From the NCBI GenBank assembly GCA_026122225.1, contig JANEZZ010002882.1:558001-622000 (forward strand): a stretch of DNA of 64,000 bases. Reading direction: 5' to 3'. Source of the stretch: Heloderma charlesbogerti (taxonomy: Eukaryota; Chordata; Lepidosauria; Squamata; Helodermatidae). Made by a program: the position numbers and the translations under genes. This document shows positions 54,680 through 64,000 of this stretch, one piece after another (the stretch's first letter is position 1; each line of letters begins with the position of its first letter). Under the pieces are notes generated by a model. It was not told the origin of the DNA. It ran no database searches and saw nothing but the letters and a program-made list of their open reading frames with translations.

Positions 54680-56600
54680 TGTATTGTGTGCACAATCCAG
54701 GATCCCTTAACACCCTGGAGGTGGTGGAGTGCACCTCTCAGGCTATATGCCCCAGAGGTGAGATTTGAACCAAGGGCCAACATTCTGGTGGATCTCACTG
54801 GCTCTCGCCTTCATGGGACATCCAACCTATGTGGAATAATAATTAGATCTGGTGTGAGATGAATTCTCTGAAGGCTTCACTTCATAAATCTGCCAGAGCT
54901 GGGCTGGATATCTGGACCTCGGAGGTGGTAAATGCCTCCTTGAGGGATGGCGAGGTCCCCGCAGCTTTGAAAGAAGCTGTGGTGAGGCCCTTGCTAAAGA
55001 AACCAAATTTAGATCCCACAGTTCCAGATAATTGCTGCCCTGTGTCAAGTTTGCCATTCTTGGGCAAGGTGCTGGAGCGTGTGGTGGCTTCACAACTCCA
55101 AGCCGTTTTGGATGAAACTGATTATTTAGATCCATTCCAATCAGGTTGCAGGCCTGGTTATGAGATGGAAACAGCCCTGGTTGCCCTCGTTGATGACTTA
55201 TGCTGGGGAATGGATGGGGGGAGTGCAAGCCTGTTGGTTCTTCAGGACCACTCAGCGGCTTTCGATGGTATCCTTCTGGATCGTTTATTTGGATTGGGCT
55301 TGGGAGGCACAGTTTTAAAGTGGTTCCGGTCTTTTCTGGAGGAGCAGCCTCAGAAGGTGGTGCTGGGGGACTTCTGTTCCGCCCCATGGCCATTAGCCTG
55401 TGGGGTGCCGCAAGGTTCCACCTTGTCCCTGATGCTTTTTAACATCTACATGAAACCACTGGGCGAAGTCAGCAGGAGGTTTGGGCTGAAATGTCATCAG
55501 TATGCGGATGATACTCAGCTCTACCTCTCGTTTCCATCTGCACATCCCAGGGAGGCTGTGGAACTCCTGAACCAGTCAGTGTCTGGAGGCTGTTTTGGGA
55601 TGGATGAGGGTGAACAAGCTGAAACTTAATCCAGACAAGATGGAGGTACTCTGGGTTGGGAAGCCAACTACTTTGCCTGGAGGTTTACAACTGGTCTTAG
55701 ATGGGGTTGCACTCCCCCTAAAAGACCAAGTGCACAGTCTGGGAGTACTCCTGGACTCTTGAGCTAACTGGGAGCCCAGGCGGTGTCCAGGAGTGCTTTT
55801 TACCAGCTTAGGCTGGTACACCAACCGCAGCCCTATCTGGAGAGGACGGCCCTTGCCTCAGTTATGCACACACTAGTCATGTCCAGGCTGGACTACTGTG
55901 ATGCGCTATGCATGGGGCTGCCTTTGAAGACAGTTCAGAAACTCCAGCTTGTGCTGAATGTGGCCTCCTGCATATTGGTGGGGGCGAGGCGATTCGATCA
56001 CATAACGCCTATACTGCACCGGCTGCATTGTTACCAGTGTGTTTCTGAGCCCAATTCAAAGTGCTGGTTTTGACCTTTAAAGGCTTAAATGGTTTGGGAC
56101 CAAGTTACTTAGAATCATAGAATAGTAGGGTTGGAAGGGGCCTACAAGGCCATCGAGTCCAACCCCCTGCTCAATGCAGGAATCCAACTTGAAGGACCGC
56201 CTACACCCTTATCAGCCTGCCTGCACTTGAAGATCAGAAAGAGAGGCCCTTCTCATTTGCCCACCCATGGGAGCAGTCAGGTGGGTGACCACATGTGACA
56301 GGGCCTTCTCTGCAGTGGGCCCACACCTTTAGAACAAGCTGCCATTGGAGGTCCGCCATGATCTGTCATTGCAGGCTTTTAAGAAGGCCTTGAAAACATA
56401 TTATTTTACCTTGGCCTTCTATTGATATGACAGCTAGTGTTGCTGTTGCTGCTGTTAACAATGCTGTTGGTTTTATTGTTGGCTTTTATTGTTGTTTTTT
56501 ATTGTTTTTATATTTTAATTGTTTTTTTATATTTTAATTGTTTTATGTATTTTATTGTTATAAGCTGCCTTCTGCACTGAAAGGTGGCCAAGAATTATTT
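54680..56600 (+). mobile_element. L2-clade LINE, RT to 3' end, decayed
   Basis: An open stretch (54859-55629) encodes the RT core. It has VVRPLLKKPNLDPTVPDN, then FQSGCRPGYEMETALV, LVLQDHSAAFDG (first catalytic Asp retained), CGVPQGSTLSLMLFNIY and HQYADDTQLYLSF, the L2-type YADD box. A frameshift near 55600 moves the KLKLNPDKMEVLWVGK segment into another frame, with more breaks after it. The C-terminal AFYQLRLVHQ...PLKTVQKLQLVLN region follows at 55795-55990. A CR1 tail (56111-56186) is inserted in the end of the ORF. The 3' UTR is T-rich (56450-56600). It is inactive. Confidence 0.88.
56111..56186 (-). mobile_element. Tiny 5'-truncated CR1 insertion nested in L2
   Basis: The + strand reads AGAATCATAGAATAGTAGGG, TTGGAAGGGGCCTACAAGGC and CATCGAGTCCAACCCCCTGC, the reverse complement of the CR1 3' UTR and its ATTCTATG tail. 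Flanking ACTT at 56107-56110 and 56187-56190 looks like a target-site duplication. Removing the insert restores L2 sequence (SYL then KDRLHPYQPAC). Confidence 0.85.
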
Positions 56601-58046
56601 TAAATAAATAAACAATCAGCACAAACCTTGGTTGGTTCAGCCAAGTAGCTCTTCCAAGTGCAGAGGTGTGCAGACAGCAGAGAACCTCTGAGTGTCTCTG
56701 AGTGGGCCTGAGAGCGCCATGCTGAAGCCTTTCGATACATGATTGCATCAGGGAGACTGCAGACAGATGGCTGCTTTAGCTGCCCCTGCTCTCATATCAA
56801 GTGGGTATAGGGTGCCTTGCCTCCAGTAGCGCTTTGACATAAGGGACCCACCCTGATGGGAATGGTTCGCACTGGAGCTCATTTGATGGCACACCAACAA
56901 AAAATGCACCCTTCATAAACATCCAGGCTTAATTGGAATAAAGCAGCCTTGTTTAGCCTGGTATCATGACAGCCACCCAAAACATTCCAACAGCAACAAA
57001 CGCATACATGGAAGTCAATTAAATCAAAAACCCAGAAGTCTGGGGACAGCTGATGTTTAAGTAAAACTGGGCAAAGTGTTCCACTGATTAAGCATGTTGT
57101 GGCTCTTAAGGGTGGAGAACACTCAAGCCAGGTCCTCTCAGGTCCTTTGCATGGATCTGCAGCTGCAAGTTTAATAGAGGAGGAGCGGGGCAGCTGGTGA
57201 CACAAGCATCTGGTGGAATGGAGTGAGGAGGGGCTGCCCATAAGCCTCTGTGCCCGCCCTCCCCCCCTCGATGCCCAAAGGCACCCCGGATCGTGCAGGG
57301 CCAGTTCTGTTCTGCACGGGAGCTGGCTCCGTCATAGCTGGCCACGCTGTGCATTCCTGGCATTCTAACAGGCCCCCTGCATGATACACCACACGTAGGC
57401 TCACATGCGAACTAAGAAGCTTCCCTAATCACAATAGAAGCTGTCCAGAAGCACCCAGCATCGTGGGGGTGTCCCATAAAACGTGAGTGAATGAAGCATG
57501 TCAGTTCCATTCTATCATCTACCCACCTACCTACCTGAATCACCCACTCCTTATAGTGGTCACTGAGATAGTGAAATATTCTCTCCCTGCCCCTGCACCA
57601 TTTTTGTCAGCACTGAGTCCATTTATTTTCTTCTCTTAAACAGAGACTGGCCTGGTTTGTCTGATGTGGACAGCGGTATGGCACTGCAAGCAGCTTATGC
57701 ATATGTGATATTGGGGAATGAGTAGCTGAACTTGCTCTTGATGGCATGGCAGATACCATTAAGTCGCAGGACCTCAAGGAGGCAACTTCTACTAACTCCA
57801 GTTATTTGTCTCTCTTGCCCAGCACTGTCTATTCTGATTTACAGTGGTTGTCCAGGTCTGAGGCAGGAAAAGCTCTTCCCTGACACCAGCTGCCTGATGC
57901 TTTGAGTTGGATATGCTGGACATTGAAGCTGGGACCGTCAGCATGCAAAACATGTGCTCTGCCACTGAGCAATGGAGAGTTGGGGAAAGAGTGAGCTGGC
58001 ACTGAAGTCTGTGGCAGGGCCTGGCCTTTGGTTGCATCTCTGTCCT
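56601..58046. other. Intergenic DNA
   Basis: No gene is recognised. A minus-strand SINE scrap lies at about 57885-57980 (GCATGCAAAACATGTGCTCT, GCCACTGAGCAATGG). The rest appears unique. Confidence 0.65.
57885..57980 (-). repeat. tRNA-derived SINE fragment, inverted
   Basis: GAAGCTGGGACCGTCAGCAT and GCTCTGCCACTGAGCAATGG are the reverse complement of the head (A box to B box) of the 14.64-kb SINE family. Confidence 0.6.
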
Positions 58047-58124
58047 AGAATCATAGAATACTAGGGTTGGAAGGGGCCTACAAGGCCATCGAGTCCAACT
58101 CCCTGCTCAATGCAGGAATCCAAG

Positions 58125-60981
58125 TCAGAGCATCCCTGACAAATGGCTGTCCAGCCTCGTCTTGAACGCCTCCAGTGGGGGAGAGCCCACCACCTCCCCA
58201 GGTAATTGGTTCCATTGTCGTATTGCTCTTACAGTCAGGAAGTTTTTCCTGATGTTCAGCCAGAATCTGGCTCCCTGTAACTTGAGCCCATTATTCCGTG
58301 TCCTGCACTCTGGGATGATCGAGAAGAGATCCTGGCCTTCTTCTCTGTGACAACCTTTCAAGTACTTGAAGAGTGCTATCCTGTCTCCCCTCAGTCTTCT
58401 CTTCTCAAGGCTAAACATGCCCAGTTCTTTCAGTCTCTCTTCATAGGGCTTTGTTTCCAGTCCCCTGATAATCTTTGTTGCCCTCCTCTGAACCCTCTCC
58501 AGTTTGTCTGCATCCTTCTTAAAGTGTGGTGCCCAGAACTGGACACAGTACTCCAGATGAGGCCTAACCAGTGCTGAGTAGAGGGGAACTAGTACTTCGC
58601 GGGATTTGGAAGCCATGCTTCTATTAATGAAGCCCAAAAGAGCATTTGCCTTTTTTGCAGCCACATCACATTGTTGACTCATATTCAGCTTGTGATTGAC
58701 AACAATTCCAAGATCCTTCTCGCTTGTAGTGTGGTTGAGCCACGTATCCCCCATCTTGTCACTGTGCATTTGGTTTCTTTTTCCTAGGTGCAGAACTTGG
58801 CATTTATCCCTATTAAATTTCATTCTGTTGTTTTCTGCCCAGCGCTCCAGTCTATCCAGATCACTTTGAATTTTGTTTCTGTCTTCCAGAGTATTAGCTA
58901 TCCCGCCCAATTTTGTGTCATCTGCAAATTTGATCAGCATTCCCTGCACCTCCTTCTCCAAGTCATTCATAAAAATGTTGAAGAGCACTGGGCCCAGGAC
59001 TGAGCCCTGCGGTACCCCACTCGTTACCTCTCCCCAGTTTGAGAAGGTCCCATTGATAAGCACTCTTTGAGTCCGATTCTGTAGCCAACTGTGGATCCAC
59101 CGGATGGTTGTTTCATCTAGCCCACTTTGAGCTACTTTGCACATCAGGATATTATGGGGCACTTTGTCGAAAGCTTTGCTGAAGTCGAGGTATATGATGT
59201 CTACAGCATTCCCACGGTCTACAAGGGAGGTTACTTGATCAAAAAATGAGATCAGATTTGTCTGGCAGGACTTGTTTTTGACAAATCCATGTTGGCTTCG
59301 AGTAATCACGGCATTGTTGTCAAGGTACTTCCAGATGGATTGCTTTATCATCTGCTAAAGAATTTTCCCAGGGATTGGTGTCAGATTGACTGGTCTGTAG
59401 TTCCCAGGTTCCTCCTTTTTACCCTTTTTGAAGATAGGGACAACGTTAGCCCTCCTCGAGTCATCTGGCACTTCCCCCGTCCTCCATGATTTCTCAAAGA
59501 GAATAGACAGCGGTTCTGAGAGTTCTTCTGCCAGTTCCTTTAAGACTCTAGGATGCAGTTCATCTGGCCCTGGAGATTTGAACTCATTCAATGGAATTAG
59601 GTGTTCCTTGACCATATGCCTATTGATCTCAAGCTGCAATCCTGCCCCTTCAGCCTGTACTTCGCCTTTGCCAGGGGGGTCATAGACCTTCTTTTGGGAG
59701 AAGACTGAGCCAAAGTAGGAATTGAGCACTTCTGCCTTTTCTTTGTCATCTGTTATCGTTTTGCCATCCTTATTTAATAGCTGAACCACCATTTCTTTCC
59801 TCTGCCTTTTACTATGCACGTAGCTGAAGAAAGCCTTTTTGTTGCTTTTAGCATCCCTTGCTAACCTCAGCTCATTCTCAGCTTTAGCCTTCCTGACGCC
59901 ATCCCTGCAATTCTGTGCTACCTGCCTGTACTCTTCCTTTGTTACTTGGCCTTCTTTCCACTTCCTATATGTGTCCTTTTTTTGTTTTCAGGTCATCTCT
60001 AAGCTTTTTGTGAAGCCACATTGGCTTCTTCTGTTGTCTTCCACCTTTTCTTCTTGTTGGAATGGTTTGTGATTGTGCCTTGAGAATTTCCTTTTTTAAA
60101 AGCTCCCACCCATCTTGGACTCATTTTCTCGCTAGCATCGCTTGCCATGGGACCTTACTGATCATTGTTCTGAGTTTATTAAAATCAGCTTTCCTAAAAT
60201 CCAGGGTACGCGTTTGACTACACTCGGCTCTTGCTTCCCTTAGAACCAAGAACTCAAGTGCAACATGGTCGCTTTCCCCCAGAGTTCCTGTAACTGCTAC
60301 TTTATCCACTAAGTCATCTCTGTTGGTTAGGATCAAGTCAAGGATAGCCGATCCTCTAGTTCCTTCCTCTACTTTCTGTAGGAGGAAGTGATCTGCCACA
60401 CAAGTCAGGAATTTCCTGGAAGGGCCATGTTTTGCAGAATGTGTCTCCCAACACATAACGGGGAAATTGAAGTCCCCCATTACTACTACATCATGCTTCC
60501 TTAAAACATTGGCTATTTGCTTTTCAAAAGTTTCATCCTCGTCTTCTTCTTGATTGGGTGGCTGGTAGTAGACTCTGACCACCAGGTTCCTTTTATTCTT
60601 TGCCCCATTTATTTTGATCCAGATGCTCTCGCTGGGGCTACGAAGCTGCTCCTCCTGTATTTCTGTGCAGAGATATGTATTTTTCACATACAGTGCAACC
60701 CCACCTCCCTTTCTGTTCCTCCTGTTCTTTTTGAACAAGTTATATCCTTCAATTGCTGTATTCCAGTCATGAGAGTCATCCCACCAAGTCTCAGTTATAC
60801 CTATCAGGTCATAATTTCCCTCCTGTATTAAGAGTTCAAGTCCGTTCTGTTTGTTTCCCATACTCTGAGCATTAGTATATAGACATCGAAGACCATGTGC
60901 TTCATAGTCTGGCTTTCTTCCTACATGTGTCTGAAGACTATTATTGGGCGCTATCAGAGCTCTCCATTGCAGTGCATGCAC
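58125..60981 (-). pseudogene. CR1 ORF2 (endonuclease-reverse transcriptase), broken
   Basis: The endonuclease part (60981-60121) has the APE-type motifs YTNAQSMGNK, ITETWWDDS, VVMGDFNFPV and GESDHVALEF. It ends at a stop (60121-60123) after SKVPWQAMLARK, and the frame shifts before 59820. The next piece (59819-59355) reaches a TAG in place of the GAG seen at this spot in the 38-kb copy. The last piece is an intact 408-codon stretch (59351-58125) with HGFVKNKSCQTNL, YLDFSKAFDKVPH, SGVPQGSVLGPVLFNIF, FADDTKLGG (residues 142-150) and the CR1 C-terminal EYCVQFWAPHFKKDADKLER. Both catalytic Asp motifs are intact. Confidence 0.92.
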
Positions 60982-61029
60982 CTACGTCCATTGTTACCCG
61001 CAACGTTACATCTCCCTTCCCCGTAGGAT

Positions 61030-62050
61030 TCAGTTTAAAGCCCTCCTGATGAAGTTCTTCATGCTGTGGCCAAACACATTCTTCCCATCCTTTGTGAGGT
61101 GCAACCCGTCCCTAGCCAACAGCCCATCTTCCAGGAAGTATAGGCCGTGGTCCCAGAATCCAAATCTCTCTTGTCAGCACCACCTTCGTAGCCAGTCATT
61201 CACCCGGAGTATTTTTTGTTCCCTTTCTATCCCTCTTCTAACTACTGGAAGGATGGATGAGAAAACTGTCTGGGCCCCAAAGTTCTTGAGTTTCCTTCCC
61301 AAAGCTTCAAAGTCTGACGTGATCTCTTCGTAGCTCCGCTTGGCGGTATCCTTTGTTCCCACATGGATGAGAAGAAAGGGATACCTGTCAGTGGGCTTTA
61401 TGAGTGCAGGCAACCTTTCAGTCACGTCTCTAATCTGTCCTCCCAGGAGACAACATACCTGGCGAGTCCACGGGTCTTCGCGACATACTTGGGTCTCGAT
61501 CCCACGCAGCAAGGAGTCTCCCACTACTACCACTCTTCTTCTTCTTGTAGGTCTGGGTTTCGTCGCCTCTGTTTGACTGACCTTCAGCCTCTTGCTCACT
61601 CTCATGCAGGTTCCCCTGTGACTCTTCTTCTGCAGGCTGTCCTCCAGTCTCATCCGCAAGTACCTGGAATCGGTTCCACAGCTCCACTGCTTCCACTGGT
61701 GCAGAGTGGCGTCCAGTTCTTCTTCTCCTAACTGTCACCCTTTTCCACGGAGTATCCTCTACTCCATTTTTCTTCACCTCAGCATTTCCCACTGCCTCAT
61801 CTTGCTGTTGCTCTTCAAGCTTCTGGTCTTCCCTTTGCTGCTGTAGTTCCCCCATTCTGTCCAAGAACTCTTCGTGTTCTCTTATTCCCCGGAGGGTCGA
61901 CAGTCGCCACTCCAGTCCACTTACTTTTTCCTCCAGCAGCGTGATCAACTTGCACTTGTTGCAGGTGTCGGCCATGTTGTTCTCAGGCAAGAAAACAAAG
62001 ATTGCACACACCTTGCAGGTCACCACCACTGGAGAGTCCTGTCCTTCCAT
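61030..62050 (-). pseudogene. CR1 ORF1 (zinc-motif, SGNH esterase-like), broken
   Basis: The N-terminal piece (62050-61430) starts MEGQDSPVVVTCKVCAIFVF and has a C-x2-C...C-x2-C motif (CKVC and CNKC), then a Leu- and Glu-rich coiled stretch (LITLLEEKVSGLEWRL). The frame shifts before about 61560. The C-terminal piece has the SGNH esterase block VVVVGDSLLRG, LIHVGTKDTAKRS (family usually GTND; Asn is Lys here) and FSSILPVVRRG. It meets an in-frame TGA at 61174-61176 after RRWC, then continues to DGLHLTKDGK and a final stop at 61030. The esterase-like domain is a known feature of CR1 ORF1. Confidence 0.85.
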
Positions 62051-62367
62051 TGCCTCTTTTCCCTTTTTGTGTCTAGCTTTGTGATTGTTCTAGACTAGCC
62101 TGCGCCTGCTCCTCTACTCAGTAGAGGTTAAAAGCAGAGTCCCACTGGTGTGGAAGTGTGTGTTACAAGACAAATAAATGGAAAAAAGTTAGTTAAAAAA
62201 TAAATAAAAATAACAAAAAAATGTTAGGGGCCTCCCCCTTGACCTCCCCTGCCGAACTCCCCTGGCCAACTCCTGTTTGCTCTCCCTGTCTGCTCGCTCT
62301 GTTCGCTCTCTCTCTGGGAGCTTGCCTGCTTCTGTAGTCCCTGGACCAGCTGGAGCAGCTTGCTCCG

Positions 62368-62391
62368 CTCTGCTCTGCTCTGCTCTGCTCA
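62368..62391 (-). repeat. (CTCTG)n array in CR1 5' UTR
   Basis: About five tandem CTCTG/GCTCT units (CTCTGCTCTGCTCTGCTCTG) lie in the presumed CR1 5' UTR. Confidence 0.8.
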
Positions 62392-62649
62392 GCTGGGAGG
62401 CGGGAAACTGTCACTGCCCAGTGTAGCTGGTGAGTCGTCATTTTAGATTAGAAGTCTGCACGTAAGGACAGGCTGCCCACCCATGGCCTGTGAGACAGAA
62501 GTATAATGGTCGCAAAGGACTGGTCGCCACTCCTCTGGAATTTGTCGCAGCTAAGGATGTGGCTGCAATGAAAACAGCACTTTTGCCTTTTGGCCACCAG
62601 GTGGTAGCAGGATAAGTTCAAAATCTTCGGGGCGATCATCAGGAGGCCT

Positions 62650-63655
62650 GGGGTGCGGATGGCATGCAGCTCTCCCTCTTGTTCAAATCTTCACCAGGCT
62701 GGCCGTAGAATCCCTGTCCAAACGTCTGGAGACGGTGAGTGGCTGGATGGGGAGGAATAAGCTGAACCCTGACAAGACCAAGGTACTTTTGGTGGGAGGC
62801 AAGAGGAGGCTGGGGGATGTTGACCTGGTGTTGAATGGGGTACGGCTATCCTTGAAAGACCAGGTCCACAGCCTGGGGGTCATTTTGGACTCCCAGCTGT
62901 CCATGGAGGCTCAGGTGTCAGCTGTGAGCCAGACAGCACTGTACCAACTCCATCTGATACGGCGGCTGCGCCCCTTCCTTCCCGACCATCTGCTCCCATC
63001 GGTAGTACATGCCCTGGTCTCCTCTCATTTAGACTACTGTAATGTGCTCTACATGGGGTTACCCTTGAAGACGGTTCGGAAGCTGCAGCTGGTACAGAAC
63101 GCGGCGGCTCGCCTGATTACAGGCAGCCGCCGGCGAGATCACATCACTCCAGTGCTGAAGGAGCGGCACTGGCTACCAATTGTTTTCTGGGCCAAATTCA
63201 AGGTGTTGGTTTTGACCTTTAAAACCCTATATGGTTCTGGCCCAGCCTATCTTAAGGAGGGCCTCCAGCAACACTAGACAGACCGCTTAAGAAGATCAGC
63301 CTCGGATGGCATTCTCTCTGTCCCATCAGCCAGGACAGCTAGACTGGTGGGGACGAGGGAGAGGGCCTTCTCTGTGGTGGCCCCCACTCTGTGGAACTCC
63401 CTCCCTAGGGAACTCCGCCATGCCCCCTCTTTAATGAGCTTCTGCCGCACATTAAAAATGTTGTTCAGGCAGGCATTCGGGGTGGGTTAGGGTATTTTTT
63501 ATGATGTTTTTAATGTAGAATTTTATTGTTTTAACTGTTTCGTTGTACATCGCCCAGAGTGGCTAGGTGACCAGCCAGATGGGCGATTAGTAAATGTAAT
63601 AACTAACAAACTAACTAACTAAATAAATAAACAAACAAACAAACAAATAAATAAA
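62650..63655 (+). mobile_element. L2-clade LINE 3' portion
   Basis: It encodes the region after the RT (62735-63277). It has NKLNPDKTKVLLVGGKRRLG, LKDQVHSLGVILDSQLSMEA, VHALVSSHLDYCNVLYMGLP, LKTVRKLQLVQNAAARLITG and YGSGPAYLKEGLQQH, then a TAG replacing the CAG present in the 30-kb copy. The frame then continues through AFSVVAPTLWNSLPRELRHA and FRQAFGV. The 3' UTR and an (AAAC/AAAT)n tail end at about 63655. It is 5'-truncated, with one visible nonsense mutation. Confidence 0.88.
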
Positions 63656-63656
63656 A
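63600..63656 (+). repeat. (AAAC/AAAT)n tail of L2
   Basis: AACAAACTAACTAACTAAAT and AAATAAACAAACAAACAAAC form the 3' terminal simple repeat of the L2 copy. Confidence 0.85.
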
Positions 63657-64000
63657 GCAGGAGGAACAGAAAGGGAGGTGGGTTGTGCTGCATGTGGAAA
63701 ATACCTATGCTCAGAAATACAGGAGGATGAGCTTGGTAGCCCCACCAAGAGCATCTGGATCAAAACAAATGAGGCAAAGAATAAAAGGAGCATGGTGGTC
63801 GGAGTCTACTACCAGCCACCCAATCAAGGAGAAGACAAGGATGAAACTTTTGAAAAGCAAATAGCCAATGTTTCAAGGAAGAATGATGTAGTAGTAATTG
63901 GGGACCTCAATTTCCGCAATATTTGCTGGGAGACAAATTCTACAAAACACAGCCCCTCCAGGAAATTCCTGACTTATGTGGTGGATAACTTCCTCCTACA
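63657..64000 (+). mobile_element. CR1 LINE, endonuclease region, cut by window end
   Basis: It begins within the ORF2 endonuclease (GGAACAGAAAGGGAGGTGGG, the RNRKGGG segment). Across several frames it can be matched to NTYAQKYRRM, VYYQPPNQ, ETFEKQIANV, VVIGDLNF and RKFLTYVVDNFLL. Frameshifts are evident. It lies in opposite orientation to the CR1 at 58-62 kb and continues beyond the window. Confidence 0.8.

Larger units (their letters stand above)
58047..62430 (-). mobile_element. Near-full-length CR1 LINE
   Basis: Minus strand, about 4.4 kb. From 5' to 3' it has a GC-rich 5' UTR with a CTCTG array, ORF1 (62050-61030, broken), ORF2 with endonuclease and RT (60981-58125, broken) and a 3' UTR ending at 58047 in the hallmark CTATGATTCTA tail (seen on + as AGAATCATAGAATACTAGGG). 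Domain order and length fit CR1 (about 4.5 kb). It carries at least one frameshift and one stop in ORF1, and two stops and one frameshift in ORF2, so it is not autonomous. The 5' boundary is uncertain; no target-site duplication is evident. Confidence 0.93.

Noticed and set aside
55200..55442. Alternative-frame proteins within LINE ORFs
   Set aside because: These are shadows of the L2 and CR1 reverse-transcriptase frames.

Overview
This is vertebrate nuclear DNA from a reptile, most likely a squamate (lizard or snake). It holds split coding exons with GT-AG junctions, long introns, CR1 and L2 LINEs, tRNA-derived SINEs with intact A and B boxes, and palindromic hAT-like MITEs of the kind common in squamate genomes. 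The repeat-family names and the species inference come from remembered family features, not from a database search.

One host gene is visible. It is the 3' half of CGNL1 (paracingulin / cingulin-like 1) on the + strand. Fifteen coding exons between 159 and 48042 join in phase into 700 uninterrupted codons of coiled-coil rod, ending in an acidic tail and a TAA stop. The 5' half of the gene lies upstream of the window. Human CGNL1 is about 1300 residues, so roughly the C-terminal 54% is here. Two introns are long: 15.1 kb after the fourth visible exon and 8.9 kb after the tenth. The likely 3' UTR runs from 48043 to about 51470. It contains a Pumilio-type motif, two candidate poly(A) signals and a striking pair of inverted repeats, one of them a perfect hairpin with 57-bp arms.

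The introns are filled with repeats. L2 3' ends on the minus strand lie at about 3.3, 7.0, 7.8, 16.6, 30.1 and 33.1 kb. tRNA-derived SINEs lie at about 1.1, 9.5, 9.8, 14.4, 14.6, 16.3, 22.0, 35.9 and 36.3 kb. An LTR-like repeat (37.8 kb) abuts a 5'-truncated, internally deleted CR1 (38.2-40.1 kb), and a CR1 3' fragment ends just upstream of the exon at 44992.

Downstream of CGNL1 (51.5-64 kb) I see no host gene. That stretch holds mostly unique AT-rich DNA, a second copy of the LTR-like repeat (53.9 kb), an L2 RT remnant with a tiny CR1 tail nested in it (about 54.7-56.6 kb), a nearly full-length CR1 on the minus strand (about 58.05-62.4 kb) with ORF1 and ORF2 both recognisable but broken, another L2 3' end (about 62.65-63.66 kb), and the start of a second CR1 running off the window.
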